28,841 bases of DNA from positions 1 through 28,841 of the IMG/VR virus record IMGVR_UViG_3300010885_003718; one strand, written 5' to 3'. The DNA is from a virus. Shown here in pieces: positions 7,153-15,946 of the stretch; position 1 is the first letter of the stretch; the number at the start of each line of letters is the position of its first letter. Position numbers and translations under genes: made by a program. Below the pieces are notes generated by a model that saw only the letters and a program-made list of their open reading frames with translations, had not been told where the DNA came from and made no database searches.

Positions 7153-8202
7153 TTAATTTGTTACTAAAAAATTTGATTGAAATACTGTATCGGTAGCACT
7201 TGCTAATTGTAATGTGGTAGAAATATAATTATTTACTGTTGGGTCAAAAGCAACGTTACTAAAAGCTATGACTAATGTTCCAACATCAGTTGCAATAGTT
7301 GATGTTGGTGCTAAACATCTTATATTACCACCTCTTATAGTTAATGAACTTCTAGTCATTACACCAGCAAGATTACTAGCTACTATACTTAAAGCTGCAA
7401 TAGTTGTAGCTCCAGAACCATTAGCGTTAGTTCCTACTTTAACTCTCATTGTGGCAGTTCCTACCGTTCCACTTTTTTCAGCCGTAAAAGATGCAATTCT
7501 CATCATATCATTAGCTGAAAACGTATTGGCTGGAATCAAATAAGTTCCTATTATTTGCTCAGTAGTATTTCCAGTAATTGTTGAACTTTGCGTTACATCT
7601 CTAACGATTGTTTTAATTCTACTATTCCAACTTGTTGCACTTGCTATTCTATTGTCTGCAATACTTACGCCATTCCACGTTGCATCTATAATTGAACCAG
7701 CGTATTTTAAAGTATTAGTTGACCACTCTACATTTGACGGTGCTTGTTCGTGACGTTCCCAAACACCAGCACTAATTGAATTATCTAATAATGAAATTTC
7801 AGTATAGCCACCACTTGGCACACTTGCTACTAAAGTGTTTGAATTATTATTAATAGAAATAGCTCCACTTGATTGATTATTATTAAAATAATAAATTGTT
7901 CCTTTTTGTAAAGTTGTTGCGTCTGGTAGCTTAATTGTTTGTCCACCACTACCAGTTACTAAATAACTTGGTACACTTGTAACAGTTAATATAACGTCTG
8001 TTGCACTTGCTACAATAGATACAAAACCACTAAATACATTATTAACTTTTAGATTTTTTGTGCCTAAATTTAAATCTTGTGATGCTCCACTATAAGGAAC
8101 TATACCATTTGTTGAGAATGTAACTGTATCATTAACATCATCATAAGTCAATAGAATGTTGCTACCAGCTATTGCGTAATTTTTAAAATTTTTATTTGCC
8201 AT
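7153..8202 (-). CDS. Tail-fibre or head-fibre-like structural protein
   Basis: This 349-residue protein is rich in Thr, Ser, Asn, Ala and Gly. It contains VPYSGASQDLNLGTKNLKVN (about 35-54), an element common in N-terminal parts of trimeric phage fibres from Bacteroidota. The rest is beta-rich with GGQTIKLPDATTLQKGTIYY and an Ala/Ser/Thr-rich end, which fits a host-binding or surface fibre. Its start overlaps the small Cys-rich gene by 11 nt. It sits in the head module after the protease, so a head fibre is as likely as a tail fibre. Confidence 0.6.
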   Translation of the reverse strand: MANKNFKNYAIAGSNILLTYDDVNDTVTFSTNGIVPYSGASQDLNLGTKNLKVNNVFSGFVSIVASATDVILTVTSVPSYLVTGSGGQTIKLPDATTLQKGTIYYFNNNQSSGAISINNNSNTLVASVPSGGYTEISLLDNSISAGVWERHEQAPSNVEWSTNTLKYAGSIIDATWNGVSIADNRIASATSWNSRIKTIVRDVTQSSTITGNTTEQIIGTYLIPANTFSANDMMRIASFTAEKSGTVGTATMRVKVGTNANGSGATTIAALSIVASNLAGVMTRSSLTIRGGNIRCLAPTSTIATDVGTLVIAFSNVAFDPTVNNYISTTLQLASATDTVFQSNFLVTN

Positions 8203-8419
8203 ATACTAAATTATCGTCTTTTTGTGTTGTTAAATTTAATGCTTTGTTACTTGTTAAATAATATGTTTCAATTCTGTAAATAACTCCTATTCCTTGTGCT
8301 ATCATAGAACCATCACAACATTTTACACTGTATGTATTATCATCGCACAAACAACCTCTAGCACCATTTTTTGGACTTGTCCTACTAGGAGTTTTAAATC
8401 TGTTACTTTTAGTTGCCAT
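8192..8419 (-). CDS. Small cysteine-containing protein (75 aa)
   Basis: This 75-residue protein has a basic N-terminus and a compact motif GCLCDDNTYSVKCCDGSM (residues about 22-39) with four cysteines that might bind metal or form disulphides. I recall similar small proteins near the protease gene of Bacteroidota phages, but with no known role. It overlaps its upstream neighbour (protease) by 11 nt and its downstream neighbour by 11 nt, so all three are co-translated. Confidence 0.65.
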   Translation of the reverse strand: MATKSNRFKTPSRTSPKNGARGCLCDDNTYSVKCCDGSMIAQGIGVIYRIETYYLTSNKALNLTTQKDDNLVYGK

Positions 8420-9020
8420 TAATCAATGATTTTATTTCTAGTAATTCTAAACCAGCTAATATTTCATTTTCAATATCTTGATTATTACTTTTCATAGCAG
8501 TAGGTATTTTATCAGCAAAATATCCCTCTATGCTAAATCCTTTTACCTCTCCAGTTTTTATATAATCATTCCAAATATTTTCATTATCTACTTTAATGCT
8601 TCCCATCCACGTGCCTACTGGTACATTTAAATTGTATAGATTAGACTTATCTTTTTCTAGGTCTTCTACAATCCAACTTTCAACCATAGTCAAACCAGAT
8701 ATTTTTTCCATATGTTCAAAAGTAGCATTAGATTGGTTTCCATTTTTAAAAAACATTTCCATACATTTTCTAATAGTATCTTTGCTAAACCAAATCATAT
8801 ATTCTCCACTGTCGTCTTTTCTATAAATTTGTTTTTCTGGAACTAATAATGCTCCCATAATAATTTTCTTTTCAGAACTTACTTGTGCAAATTTTACTTC
8901 TCTAGACTGCTCTTTTAGAGTTATCCAATTTTCTTCAATGGCTGGTGATTCCACAATTGAAATAGCGTCTATTCCACTTAACTCCATTGTCTCATCAATT
9001 ATTAATTCAATTACTTTCAT
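8409..9020 (-). CDS. Prohead protease, XkdF-like (Peptidase_S78_2 type)
   Basis: This 203-residue protein matches the XkdF-like capsid-protease family. It has MGALLVPEKQIYRKDDSGEY (about 55-74), TFEHMEK with His103, MVESWIVEDLEKDKSN (112-127), PVGTWMGSIKVDN and EVKGFSIEGYF with Ser163. His103 and Ser163 sit where the catalytic His and Ser of herpes-like capsid proteases are expected. It should cleave scaffold and capsid N-termini during head maturation. Putative late promoter 3 stands 4 nt before its ATG, making it the first head gene of that unit. Confidence 0.85.
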   Translation of the reverse strand: MKVIELIIDETMELSGIDAISIVESPAIEENWITLKEQSREVKFAQVSSEKKIIMGALLVPEKQIYRKDDSGEYMIWFSKDTIRKCMEMFFKNGNQSNATFEHMEKISGLTMVESWIVEDLEKDKSNLYNLNVPVGTWMGSIKVDNENIWNDYIKTGEVKGFSIEGYFADKIPTAMKSNNQDIENEILAGLELLEIKSLINGN

Positions 9021-9024
9021 ATCT

Positions 9025-9051
9025 ATATAACGTATTTATTTTTAATTTTGT
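9025..9051 (-). promoter_or_regulatory. Putative phage late promoter 3 (ACAAA-N14-CGTTATAT)
   Basis: On the minus strand ACAAA (9051-9047), 14 nt, CGTTATAT (9032-9025), 4 nt, then the ATG at 9020. It differs from copies 1 and 2 at one base in each box. It lies in the 33-nt gap between the tape measure stop and the protease start, where the tail module ends and the head module begins. Confidence 0.65.
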
Positions 9052-9053
9052 TT

Positions 9054-11003
9054 TTATCCCAATGTAGCAGTATTTACTATATTTCTATCTAATGCTTGTT
9101 GAGTGCTTACGTCTTTACCGACTACATACGCCTTAATAGGTGCTTGACCTCCTAAAGTTGTTGCTAATTGATTAATTCCACTTGCTCCTATAACATTTGG
9201 ACTAGCATTAGTCGGTGTTGGTATTGCAATAGTTGAAGATGGAGGTGTAATTGATTGTGCACTTGGCAAACTAACTCCTCCTCCTCCTCCTCCATTTGGT
9301 GTTTTAACTTCTAATATTTTTTTAATGTTTAATAAACCACTTGCAATAGCAACTCCTCTAAAGACATTTCCTAAAATTGGAGATGCAGTTGTTGGAACTG
9401 GTAGGAAAGCACTTTCATATGCTTTCTGTGCTGATGTATATGTCGAAATGGTTGCCGATGCTACTGCTAGTGTTTTTCCTACTGCTGTACTCTCTCCAGC
9501 CATTTGTGATGCTTGTTGTAAAGCATTTCCAATTCCAGCAAGTTGTTGTTGCTTTGCTTGTAACTGTAATTGGTCTAGTTTCTTTTCTGCTTCTACTGAA
9601 TCCTTTCTTATCTTTACTCTTTTGCTTTCGCTTAATGTTTTGTCAGATAATAATAATGCTTCACGATCTAAAATTAATTGTTTTTTTTGCTCGAACGATG
9701 TTGTATCATCTGCTAATTCTAATTCGAGCATAGCTAGTTTTTCTTCTTTTGCTTTCTCGTCTTTTGTAGTTTGCAGTTCTGCGTCTTGTATGTCAAAATT
9801 AGCTTGTAGATTTTGTCTAGCTACTCTTTTTTCATTCTCACTAGCATTGTCATTTGTTAGTTCTAACTCTAATTGTTTTCTGGCTCTCTCTTGAGTAAGT
9901 GCTAACTTTTCTTCGTCGGTCTTTGCTAATAAAGTTTTTCTATCTTCTTCAAGTTTATTATTTAAAGCTAGTAATTTGTCAGCGTGAGATTTTTCTAATG
10001 CTTCCTCTTTGTCTTGAAAATCTTTTATAATTAATGCTTTAGCTTCTGCCTTTTCTTTTGTAGATAACTTTATTAAATCCAGTTCAGCTAATGCTCTGCT
10101 TTTTTGAAGTGCTAATTTTTCTTCTTCGGTTTTAGCTTCCATATTAGCAATATCATCTCTATACTTTTTTTCTAGGTTTGATAATGATTGTTTTTGTTGT
10201 ATAATAAACTGTTTAGCTTTTTCATTATCAGCTTCTTTTTTTTGTGTTGCTTTGTCTGTAGCTTGTTTTTCGGCTTCTTTTTCTGCAACATAAAAATCTG
10301 CATCAGCATTTTGTTTATCTCTACTATTTTTTTGTCGTAAATCCATTAGCTTTTGCATATTGGTCTTTACTTTTTCTAATGACTTTTGTCTATCCTCTTC
10401 AGTTAAATCACTATTTTTAGCAACTGCTAAATTTTCTGCTTCTAATAATTTTAACTCTTCATCAATTCTATTTTTTTCAGATGCTAAATAACTATCATTT
10501 ATTTTTTTTAACTCTTCTTTTGATGCTCCATTTGCTTTAGCATACTTTAAACTAATATCAGTAACAAACTTTGCACTTTCCCCAACTTTATCAAATGAAT
10601 CAGATTGAGCATCTAAAACTTTATTTAATTCTCCTACTGCCTTTTCACTTTTCTTTTCTGCACTAAAGAAGTCTGATAGTACCGTAATAAGCTCTCCTAA
10701 TGCAATAACTAATAAACCTACTCCAGTAGATGCTATTGCACCTTTTAATCCTTTTAAAGACAAATTTGTAAGGTCTATACCTTTTGCTCCATTTATAAAA
10801 GCATCAGACAGACCTCCAGTAGCTTGACTTAATTTTTGAGTAAGTTGTCCACTTTGTAAAATTTGCTTTCCGTAGTCAACAGACTTTTCTTTTGATGCGG
10901 ACACACTCCGGTCAAGTTTAGTAAATGATTTCTCTAAACTATTAACTCCTTCTACAGCTTGGCCAGTTTCAACTTTTACTTTAACCTCTACTTCTTGTGC
11001 CAT
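9054..11003 (-). CDS. Tail tape measure protein
   Basis: This 649-residue protein shows the tape-measure pattern. The N-terminus is short and basic, a hydrophobic Gly/Ala-rich segment (about 85-113) could cross a membrane during DNA entry, a very long charged coiled coil runs from about 115 to 490, and a second hydrophobic part lies near 505-560, followed by a Gly6 run and a Pro/Thr-rich tail. Related blocks (EEKLAL) recur at about 294, 364 and 420. It sets the tail length; at about 0.15 nm per residue a tail near 100 nm is expected. Gly6 is coded by a (GGA)6 microsatellite. The start overlaps the small gene before it by 16 nt. Confidence 0.85.
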   Translation of the reverse strand: MAQEVEVKVKVETGQAVEGVNSLEKSFTKLDRSVSASKEKSVDYGKQILQSGQLTQKLSQATGGLSDAFINGAKGIDLTNLSLKGLKGAIASTGVGLLVIALGELITVLSDFFSAEKKSEKAVGELNKVLDAQSDSFDKVGESAKFVTDISLKYAKANGASKEELKKINDSYLASEKNRIDEELKLLEAENLAVAKNSDLTEEDRQKSLEKVKTNMQKLMDLRQKNSRDKQNADADFYVAEKEAEKQATDKATQKKEADNEKAKQFIIQQKQSLSNLEKKYRDDIANMEAKTEEEKLALQKSRALAELDLIKLSTKEKAEAKALIIKDFQDKEEALEKSHADKLLALNNKLEEDRKTLLAKTDEEKLALTQERARKQLELELTNDNASENEKRVARQNLQANFDIQDAELQTTKDEKAKEEKLAMLELELADDTTSFEQKKQLILDREALLLSDKTLSESKRVKIRKDSVEAEKKLDQLQLQAKQQQLAGIGNALQQASQMAGESTAVGKTLAVASATISTYTSAQKAYESAFLPVPTTASPILGNVFRGVAIASGLLNIKKILEVKTPNGGGGGGVSLPSAQSITPPSSTIAIPTPTNASPNVIGASGINQLATTLGGQAPIKAYVVGKDVSTQQALDRNIVNTATLG

Positions 11004-11134
11004 TTTATTTTTTTAATTGGTTTAACAGCTTCTTTAAATGTTTCTGGCAATTTATATTTTCCTTTTGCTATTGCAATTAATTCGCTTTCGTGTTCAAAAT
11101 CTAATTTCAAACATTCTAATATTTGTTTTATCAT
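10988..11134 (-). CDS. Small basic protein before the tape measure (48 aa)
   Basis: This short frame begins as ATGA overlapping the stop of the 665-residue tail gene (11134-11131) and ends inside the tape measure start. The protein (48 aa) is Lys-rich, begins MIKQILECLK, and ends in a strongly basic KPIKKIKWHKK. The two-sided coupling with tail genes suggests a real gene, perhaps a tail-assembly helper; no family is recognised. Confidence 0.6.
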   Translation of the reverse strand: MIKQILECLKLDFEHESELIAIAKGKYKLPETFKEAVKPIKKIKWHKK

Positions 11135-13128
11135 ACTGCTACTGTTCTAAAATCACTTAATAGGTCTAGGTTTACTATTCCAGTTGTAAGGTCAGTTGTA
11201 AATTTATTTATTAAATATGCTTTTTGATATAATATAATTCTATCGTTTAATCGTAAATTCAAAATAAGTGATGGTGTTAATTTTGCTCTTACTTTTAAAT
11301 TTCTACTTTTAGGATTGTAAACATTAGCTAAATATTCTTTGTAATAATCAAAATATAAACCATTCTCTATTGGTGTACCTCCAAAAGTTGAAGTTTCATA
11401 TCCAAAATTCATTGAATGACTTAAACTATCAGCTCCAATTATATCTTGACCAAATACTACATTTGAATCTAAATTTACTATTGTATTTGTATCTACTTTT
11501 TTAACTTTTACATTTGAAATATTAAAAATATCATTACGATACAACAAAACTGGTTTAGGTATTAACTTTGTAATATAATCAGTCTTCAAATAATATCCTA
11601 ATTGTAAATCATCTGCTACAATTTTATTAAACAATATATTTTCAAATGGTAAAGTAACATCATATTGACCTCCATCGCTGTTAAATGTCGCTTGTAATTC
11701 TCCATACTCTAAACCGTTATATTGAAAGAATAAAGAATTCATAAAGTTTTCAGATTTTTGATATTTAAAAACAATTTTACTAAATCCTTTTATCCTTTCT
11801 AAATCGTTTTTGTCCTCAACATAAGATGTTAAATCTCTATTTGTTCCATTCAAATAATACTGGTCTAATGGCTCTATTGTATAAATATTATCAACTTCAT
11901 TGTAGATTGTTAAATTAAAAGTTTTTAGTATTCCACTAATAAAATCAATCACTTTCATATCTGGAGCATAACGTGGAGTATCTAACATACCTTCAAATTC
12001 CATATTATAAGTCCTAGATTGCATTAAAAATTTATTAACTCCATCGTTCATTATTCCTCGCACTCTAGTAGCAAATTGCTTCGTACTTTTTGCTTTGAAT
12101 GTATAATAACCAGCATAGTCATATCCAGCACCATCTTCTTGAAAAATTGGAAATTCTAATAATGTACCAGCAGTTCCAGTTCCAGTTAAAGTCTTATATA
12201 AATCAAAACTTTTGTAAACTTCAATAACATAATCTCCACCAGTATCGATTTGAATATATAAACTACCATATTTTGTTCCAGAAAATGGGTTATCTCCAGA
12301 AACATAAACTGTGTCTGTTGACAATGTTGCTACAAAATAACCACCGATACTTGTATAAACTCCACCTATTGCACTTGGGAAAGTTCCACCACCAATAAAA
12401 CTGTTAAAATCTAAATCAACAAACTTTGCAAAAAAAGTAAATAATTCACTATTTTTAAAGTGCATAAATAATTCAGAAAATCTTTTTGTATCAAAAAAAT
12501 TACTTTGAAAAATTACATTGTATTTATAAGCAATAGCATCAAATATTTTCTTAACTCTAACCGCTGGAAACAAATCAGTAGTCAATATTGCACCAGTTGT
12601 AGTTGTAATATCATTAGCTGCTGCACCTTGATTATACTGCCAATATCTATCACTAGAAATTAAAGGAAAACTAATATCGTTATTATTACCCTTTATCCTA
12701 TCATAAACTTCCGTAGGTGTATAATAAAAAGATACTAAATTTGTTAAACTTTTTAGATAATCTTCTTTTATTAAATCTTTTAAATTTACTAGCTTACCAA
12801 AAAAAGTAATATTATAATTTTTAGGTTTACCATTTTCAATCTGTACTTTATTTAACTGTACGTTTCCAGTTTTAAAAACTTTTGTATCTACTAATAAAGT
12901 TGCATCAATTCTATTATTAGCATTAATCGAGTTATCTAAAAAATTTTCATACCAATGTTTGAAAATCTTATTATTAATTTTATCGCAAGGAACTGAAAAC
13001 GATTGTGAAAAGTCTGTCGATGTTTTTGATATGTCGATGATATTTTGAAGTTGTGATGTAACAGAAATAACTTCATCTTTGAATAAAGTAACTCTTTGAC
13101 CAGCAACCAAAAGTTGAACACTAATCAT
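11131..13128 (-). CDS. Large tail protein, distal tail/hub-like
   Basis: This 665-residue protein begins MISVQLLVAGQRVTLFKDE and has ISKTSTDFSQSFSVPCDKIN at about 53-72, wording I recall from large tail proteins of Bacteroidota phages. It is beta-rich, with Tyr, Phe and Asn in plenty, and has no membrane segment or enzyme motif. By size and its place beside the tape measure it may be the tail hub or baseplate protein at the tip. It follows the 13125-14207 gene by ATGA overlap. The exact tail part is inferred. Confidence 0.65.
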   Translation of the reverse strand: MISVQLLVAGQRVTLFKDEVISVTSQLQNIIDISKTSTDFSQSFSVPCDKINNKIFKHWYENFLDNSINANNRIDATLLVDTKVFKTGNVQLNKVQIENGKPKNYNITFFGKLVNLKDLIKEDYLKSLTNLVSFYYTPTEVYDRIKGNNNDISFPLISSDRYWQYNQGAAANDITTTTGAILTTDLFPAVRVKKIFDAIAYKYNVIFQSNFFDTKRFSELFMHFKNSELFTFFAKFVDLDFNSFIGGGTFPSAIGGVYTSIGGYFVATLSTDTVYVSGDNPFSGTKYGSLYIQIDTGGDYVIEVYKSFDLYKTLTGTGTAGTLLEFPIFQEDGAGYDYAGYYTFKAKSTKQFATRVRGIMNDGVNKFLMQSRTYNMEFEGMLDTPRYAPDMKVIDFISGILKTFNLTIYNEVDNIYTIEPLDQYYLNGTNRDLTSYVEDKNDLERIKGFSKIVFKYQKSENFMNSLFFQYNGLEYGELQATFNSDGGQYDVTLPFENILFNKIVADDLQLGYYLKTDYITKLIPKPVLLYRNDIFNISNVKVKKVDTNTIVNLDSNVVFGQDIIGADSLSHSMNFGYETSTFGGTPIENGLYFDYYKEYLANVYNPKSRNLKVRAKLTPSLILNLRLNDRIILYQKAYLINKFTTDLTTGIVNLDLLSDFRTVAV

Positions 13129-14207
13129 ATAAAGTCATTTATTAAATTAAAGTTATATTCTAACTCTATTGTATAATTAATATTCTTTTCTTTGATTGCT
13201 TGTTTCAATACTGTTGTTTTATTTTTTAGCATAACTGGTAAACCATCTAGGGTAATTGTCTCACTCAAAAATAACTGCTCTATTAAAATGTTTGTGGACT
13301 CTTCTACAAAGCCAGTATTAATTGTAATAGATTTGTTTCCATTTGTATTGTATGTTTGTTGTTGTCCTATATTAGCATCAAATGTAGTATAGTTTTGATT
13401 GCTTTTAAATTCTATACCTTTTACGTCTATTGTCTCTTGCTTTGCTTTAAAACAATAGATATGCTCCCACCCTCCCAGCTTACCAATAAAAGATAAAAGC
13501 ATAGGATTATATTTATTTTCACATACAAAATTGACTTGCTTTTCTGTTAGCTTTGTAGCACCGTTTTTAATTCTAAAAAAATAATTGTCTGTTAAAGCAG
13601 AACCATTTGTTAAAATTGGAATCCTATACATTTCAATTCCAGAAACTGTTGTTAAGTTGTAACCGACTATACCATTTTCTATTGTGATTGCACCCACTAA
13701 AACATCCTTGTCAATTAATAAATCTATGTAAGGATATTTATAATTAGCATCAAAATCTTTTATAGGTAAATTTTGTTCTATATTAGCATCACTAGCAAAA
13801 TAATATCCTAAATTATAAGTTACAGTGTTAGTATTTTGTAAACCAAATTGATAACTATTATAGGCATTTACTGCTACATAATTTAAAGTTTGGTCTAGTA
13901 TAAAATTAATATCAGTTTTATAGTAGGTTTTAACTTGAACATTGCACCACATCAACCTACTTTCTTGCTGGTTAATTGTTCCATTTGTTATTGGCATAGT
14001 AGCAGTTAAAAACTCTTGAATTTCATTTGCTAAATTATAAACGCCAATAGGGTTTGCCACACTTACAATCTTTGAACTAAATGTATAGTTTGGCGTTGCT
14101 GGAATGCTATCTGGTTTATTCCAGATAAATAATTCTACTTTAGTTTCTATTTGACCAGCTACTTTTATAATAGCAGAAAATGGACTTCTTGCTTTAATTA
14201 TTTTCAT
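13125..14207 (-). CDS. Tail or baseplate protein (360 aa)
   Basis: This 360-residue, beta-rich protein starts MKIIKARSPFSAIIKV and contains VELFIWNKPDSIPATPNYTF and GGWEHIYCFKAKQETIDVKG. I recall this pattern from tail genes of Bacteroidota phages that lie beside the large hub-like protein. It may be a distal tail or adapter ring. It is bound by ATGA overlaps on both sides, to the gp10-like gene before it and to the 665-residue protein after it, so stoichiometric production is likely. Confidence 0.6.
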   Translation of the reverse strand: MKIIKARSPFSAIIKVAGQIETKVELFIWNKPDSIPATPNYTFSSKIVSVANPIGVYNLANEIQEFLTATMPITNGTINQQESRLMWCNVQVKTYYKTDINFILDQTLNYVAVNAYNSYQFGLQNTNTVTYNLGYYFASDANIEQNLPIKDFDANYKYPYIDLLIDKDVLVGAITIENGIVGYNLTTVSGIEMYRIPILTNGSALTDNYFFRIKNGATKLTEKQVNFVCENKYNPMLLSFIGKLGGWEHIYCFKAKQETIDVKGIEFKSNQNYTTFDANIGQQQTYNTNGNKSITINTGFVEESTNILIEQLFLSETITLDGLPVMLKNKTTVLKQAIKEKNINYTIELEYNFNLINDFI

Positions 14208-14728
14208 TTGTTTTTAAAATTTGATTTTATAATAAAATCCACACTAGATTTTACATCAAGTGACATAGCTTCTTTTAATTGCATCGGTATTATTCCAATA
14301 TTTTTTTTTACTGCATCTGTTAAAAACAAACTCGGTTTTATTCCATTATTAAATATACTTCTTGCTATTGCAAATTGAATTCCTTTTCGTGTTTGAAATT
14401 GTCCTTTATTATTTCTAGGTGCTATTCCTCTAATAACAATCCAACTATCTAATGCTGATGGTGGTGGCATTTTATTTGTATAACTATATGGAGTATCATA
14501 TTTTTTCTTTACTCCACTAACTCCTTTGTCTATAAATGCTCCGTACTTTTCAAATTTAATATTTAATTCTATTGACCTTTTTGAAACTTTTATATTTTGA
14601 ACTTCAATACTATTTAAAAGTTTACCACTTGCAACTTTGTCTCTTGAAGTTAAATTTGCTTTTGCATCTACTACAACCTTGTTTCCAAATTTAGTAAGAG
14701 CAGATTGTAAATTTATTGTATCTAACAT
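14204..14728 (-). CDS. Tail completion protein, HK97 gp10-like
   Basis: This 174-residue protein has features of the HK97 gp10 group: KYGAFIDKGVSGVKKKY (about 61-77) and a later GIKPSLFLTDAVKKN (about 129-143). Members join the neck to the tail or end the tail tube. The start overlaps the previous gene by 7 nt and the stop overlaps the next start as ATGA. Weak family similarity is my main evidence, helped by location just after the chaperone and terminator-like genes. Confidence 0.65.
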   Translation of the reverse strand: MLDTINLQSALTKFGNKVVVDAKANLTSRDKVASGKLLNSIEVQNIKVSKRSIELNIKFEKYGAFIDKGVSGVKKKYDTPYSYTNKMPPPSALDSWIVIRGIAPRNNKGQFQTRKGIQFAIARSIFNNGIKPSLFLTDAVKKNIGIIPMQLKEAMSLDVKSSVDFIIKSNFKNK

Positions 14729-15198
14729 TTGCTTATATCATTTGGAACTGTCAATGTAAATGTAGTCTGATAACCAGCTAACATATTTCCATCTTCTTTA
14801 TTTATAAAATCTGATTGTGGATTTCCCTCTAATTGCCAACCATTATGAAATATTGTACTTTGTTTCAATCTCGCTACTAATCTGTTAATCACATAAAGTT
14901 GGTTAGTCCAAATATAAATTAGATTGTCATTTCCATAAATATCATCTGCTGGTAAATCTTTTGAAACTTCTACTATATCTAAATTAAAAACAGTAACGTT
15001 AAAAGACAAAGAATTATCATTGTGTGTAACATTTTCTAAAGTAATATGTGCCATTGGAAATATAGTCATTTTTGCTAGGTCAACTTCTGTCAAAGTTCCT
15101 TGTGTTACTTTGTTGCAAAATGGATTTGTTTGAAGTTCGTTTCTTATAGCTTCAATAACTCTATACAATGCTTCAACTCCTCTTAAATTATCTGCCAT
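14722..15198 (-). CDS. Tail terminator/completion-like protein (158 aa)
   Basis: This 158-residue protein begins with a helical part (GVEALYRVIEAIRNELQTNP at about 7-26), followed by beta strands (AHITLENVTHNDNSLSFNVT at about 50-69) and a second strand-rich end (YQTTFTLTVPND). This helix-then-sheet plan is like tail terminator or tail completion proteins that cap the tube. The gene overlaps the frameshifted chaperone end by 11 nt and the gp10-like gene by 7 nt. Assignment is by architecture and position. Confidence 0.55.
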   Translation of the reverse strand: MADNLRGVEALYRVIEAIRNELQTNPFCNKVTQGTLTEVDLAKMTIFPMAHITLENVTHNDNSLSFNVTVFNLDIVEVSKDLPADDIYGNDNLIYIWTNQLYVINRLVARLKQSTIFHNGWQLEGNPQSDFINKEDGNMLAGYQTTFTLTVPNDISKC

Positions 15199-15454
15199 TT
15201 TTTCTTTGTGCTTTTTTTAATTCTTGTGCTTCTTTTTTTCTCTTTGCTATTTTGTAACACAAATTTTTTAAGCATTTGTGCATATTCATATCTTCTATCT
15301 CTTCATACTTTGTAAGGTCTCCTCCAGCAAGTTCATCGATTGTTGCATACCAATTCCACTCTCTACTAAATTGACTTGATTCTGAAAGGTCATCTTCTCC
15401 ACTCCCTCCAAAGACTTCATTATATAGTTCGTACAATCCAGTCCTAAATTCCAA
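15188..15454 (-). CDS. Frameshift extension of the tail chaperone (gpT-like part)
   Basis: This frame has no ATG; its first codon is the TTG reached after a -1 shift at the T9 run. With slippage after codon 163 the fused product has 163 + 88 = 251 residues. The added part is acidic at first (GGSGEDDLSESSQF) and then Lys-rich (KRKKEAQELKKAQRKNGR). It overlaps the zero frame for 160 bases. It should not be listed as a free-standing gene. It ends 11 nt inside the next gene. Confidence 0.8.
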   Translation of the reverse strand: MEFRTGLYELYNEVFGGSGEDDLSESSQFSREWNWYATIDELAGGDLTKYEEIEDMNMHKCLKNLCYKIAKRKKEAQELKKAQRKNGR

Positions 15455-15942
15455 AAAAAAACCATTGAACCAACTACTGCTGACATTGGCATTTGCATTA
15501 AAGCATCGTGGTATGTGTCTCCTTTGTATTTTTCTACTAAATACTTATCATTTAACTCTACTGTTATTGGTCTATACAAAACTCCCATTGAAGTAATGAT
15601 TGTTTCCCAATCAGATATGTTTGTAATCAAATCTAATAATTCTCCATAAGGCATATCATCAAGTTTAGGCAACCAACCAAATTGAATATCACCTACTTTA
15701 AATTTTTTAACCAGTGATGGCTCTTCTTTTATAATGCTTGATAATTTCTCTACAATAGAACTTACAAACGTATATTGTATATCTAAAACTTCAACGTGTG
15801 TAAGGTTACAAAATATCTCTAGCATTTTTATTTCTAAAAAACTTTCTTGCGTTTGCTTTTCTGCATCTTTTATAGCTTGTAAATATCTCAAATATTGTGA
15901 TAATGTAATATCAGCTAATGAAGTTGGTACTGTTACTTTCAT
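15295..15942 (-). CDS. Tail assembly chaperone, zero-frame product (gpG-like)
   Basis: This 215-residue protein, mostly helical, stands before the other tail genes where phages keep their tail assembly chaperone. At codons 161-164 the message reads GTT TTT TTT TGG inside a run of nine T, an ideal slippery site. Most ribosomes should finish here (residue 215); some slip back one base and make the longer form. In lambda the pair gpG and gpGT coats the tape measure and recruits tail tube subunits. Late promoter 4 lies just upstream of the ATG. The role is based on the slippery design and gene order. Confidence 0.8.
   Translation of the reverse strand: MKVTVPTSLADITLSQYLRYLQAIKDAEKQTQESFLEIKMLEIFCNLTHVEVLDIQYTFVSSIVEKLSSIIKEEPSLVKKFKVGDIQFGWLPKLDDMPYGELLDLITNISDWETIITSMGVLYRPITVELNDKYLVEKYKGDTYHDALMQMPMSAVVGSMVFFWNLGLDCTNYIMKSLEGVEKMTFQNQVNLVESGIGMQQSMNLLEETLQSMKR
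15453..15463 (-). promoter_or_regulatory. Slippery site for programmed -1 frameshift
   Basis: On the minus strand the zero frame is ATG GTT TTT TTT TGG, with nine T in a row at 15461-15453. T TTT TTT is a canonical X XXY YYZ heptamer. Slipping one base back opens the frame that starts at 15454. A run of nine T is also a place where sequencing errors occur, but the two frames and gene context agree with the known tail-chaperone arrangement. Confidence 0.8.
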
Positions 15943-15946
15943 ATTA

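Noticed and set aside
9325-9894. Long plus-strand frames opposite the tape measure (189 and 118 residues)
   Set aside because: They are shadows of the repetitive Lys/Glu/Ala-rich minus-strand gene, have unlikely composition (Cys/Ser/Phe-rich), and no plus-strand promoter or neighbour supports them.
15188-15454. An independent 88-residue gene starting with TTG
   Set aside because: The first codon coincides exactly with the point reached by a -1 slip on the T9 run, so it is the frameshifted end of the chaperone.
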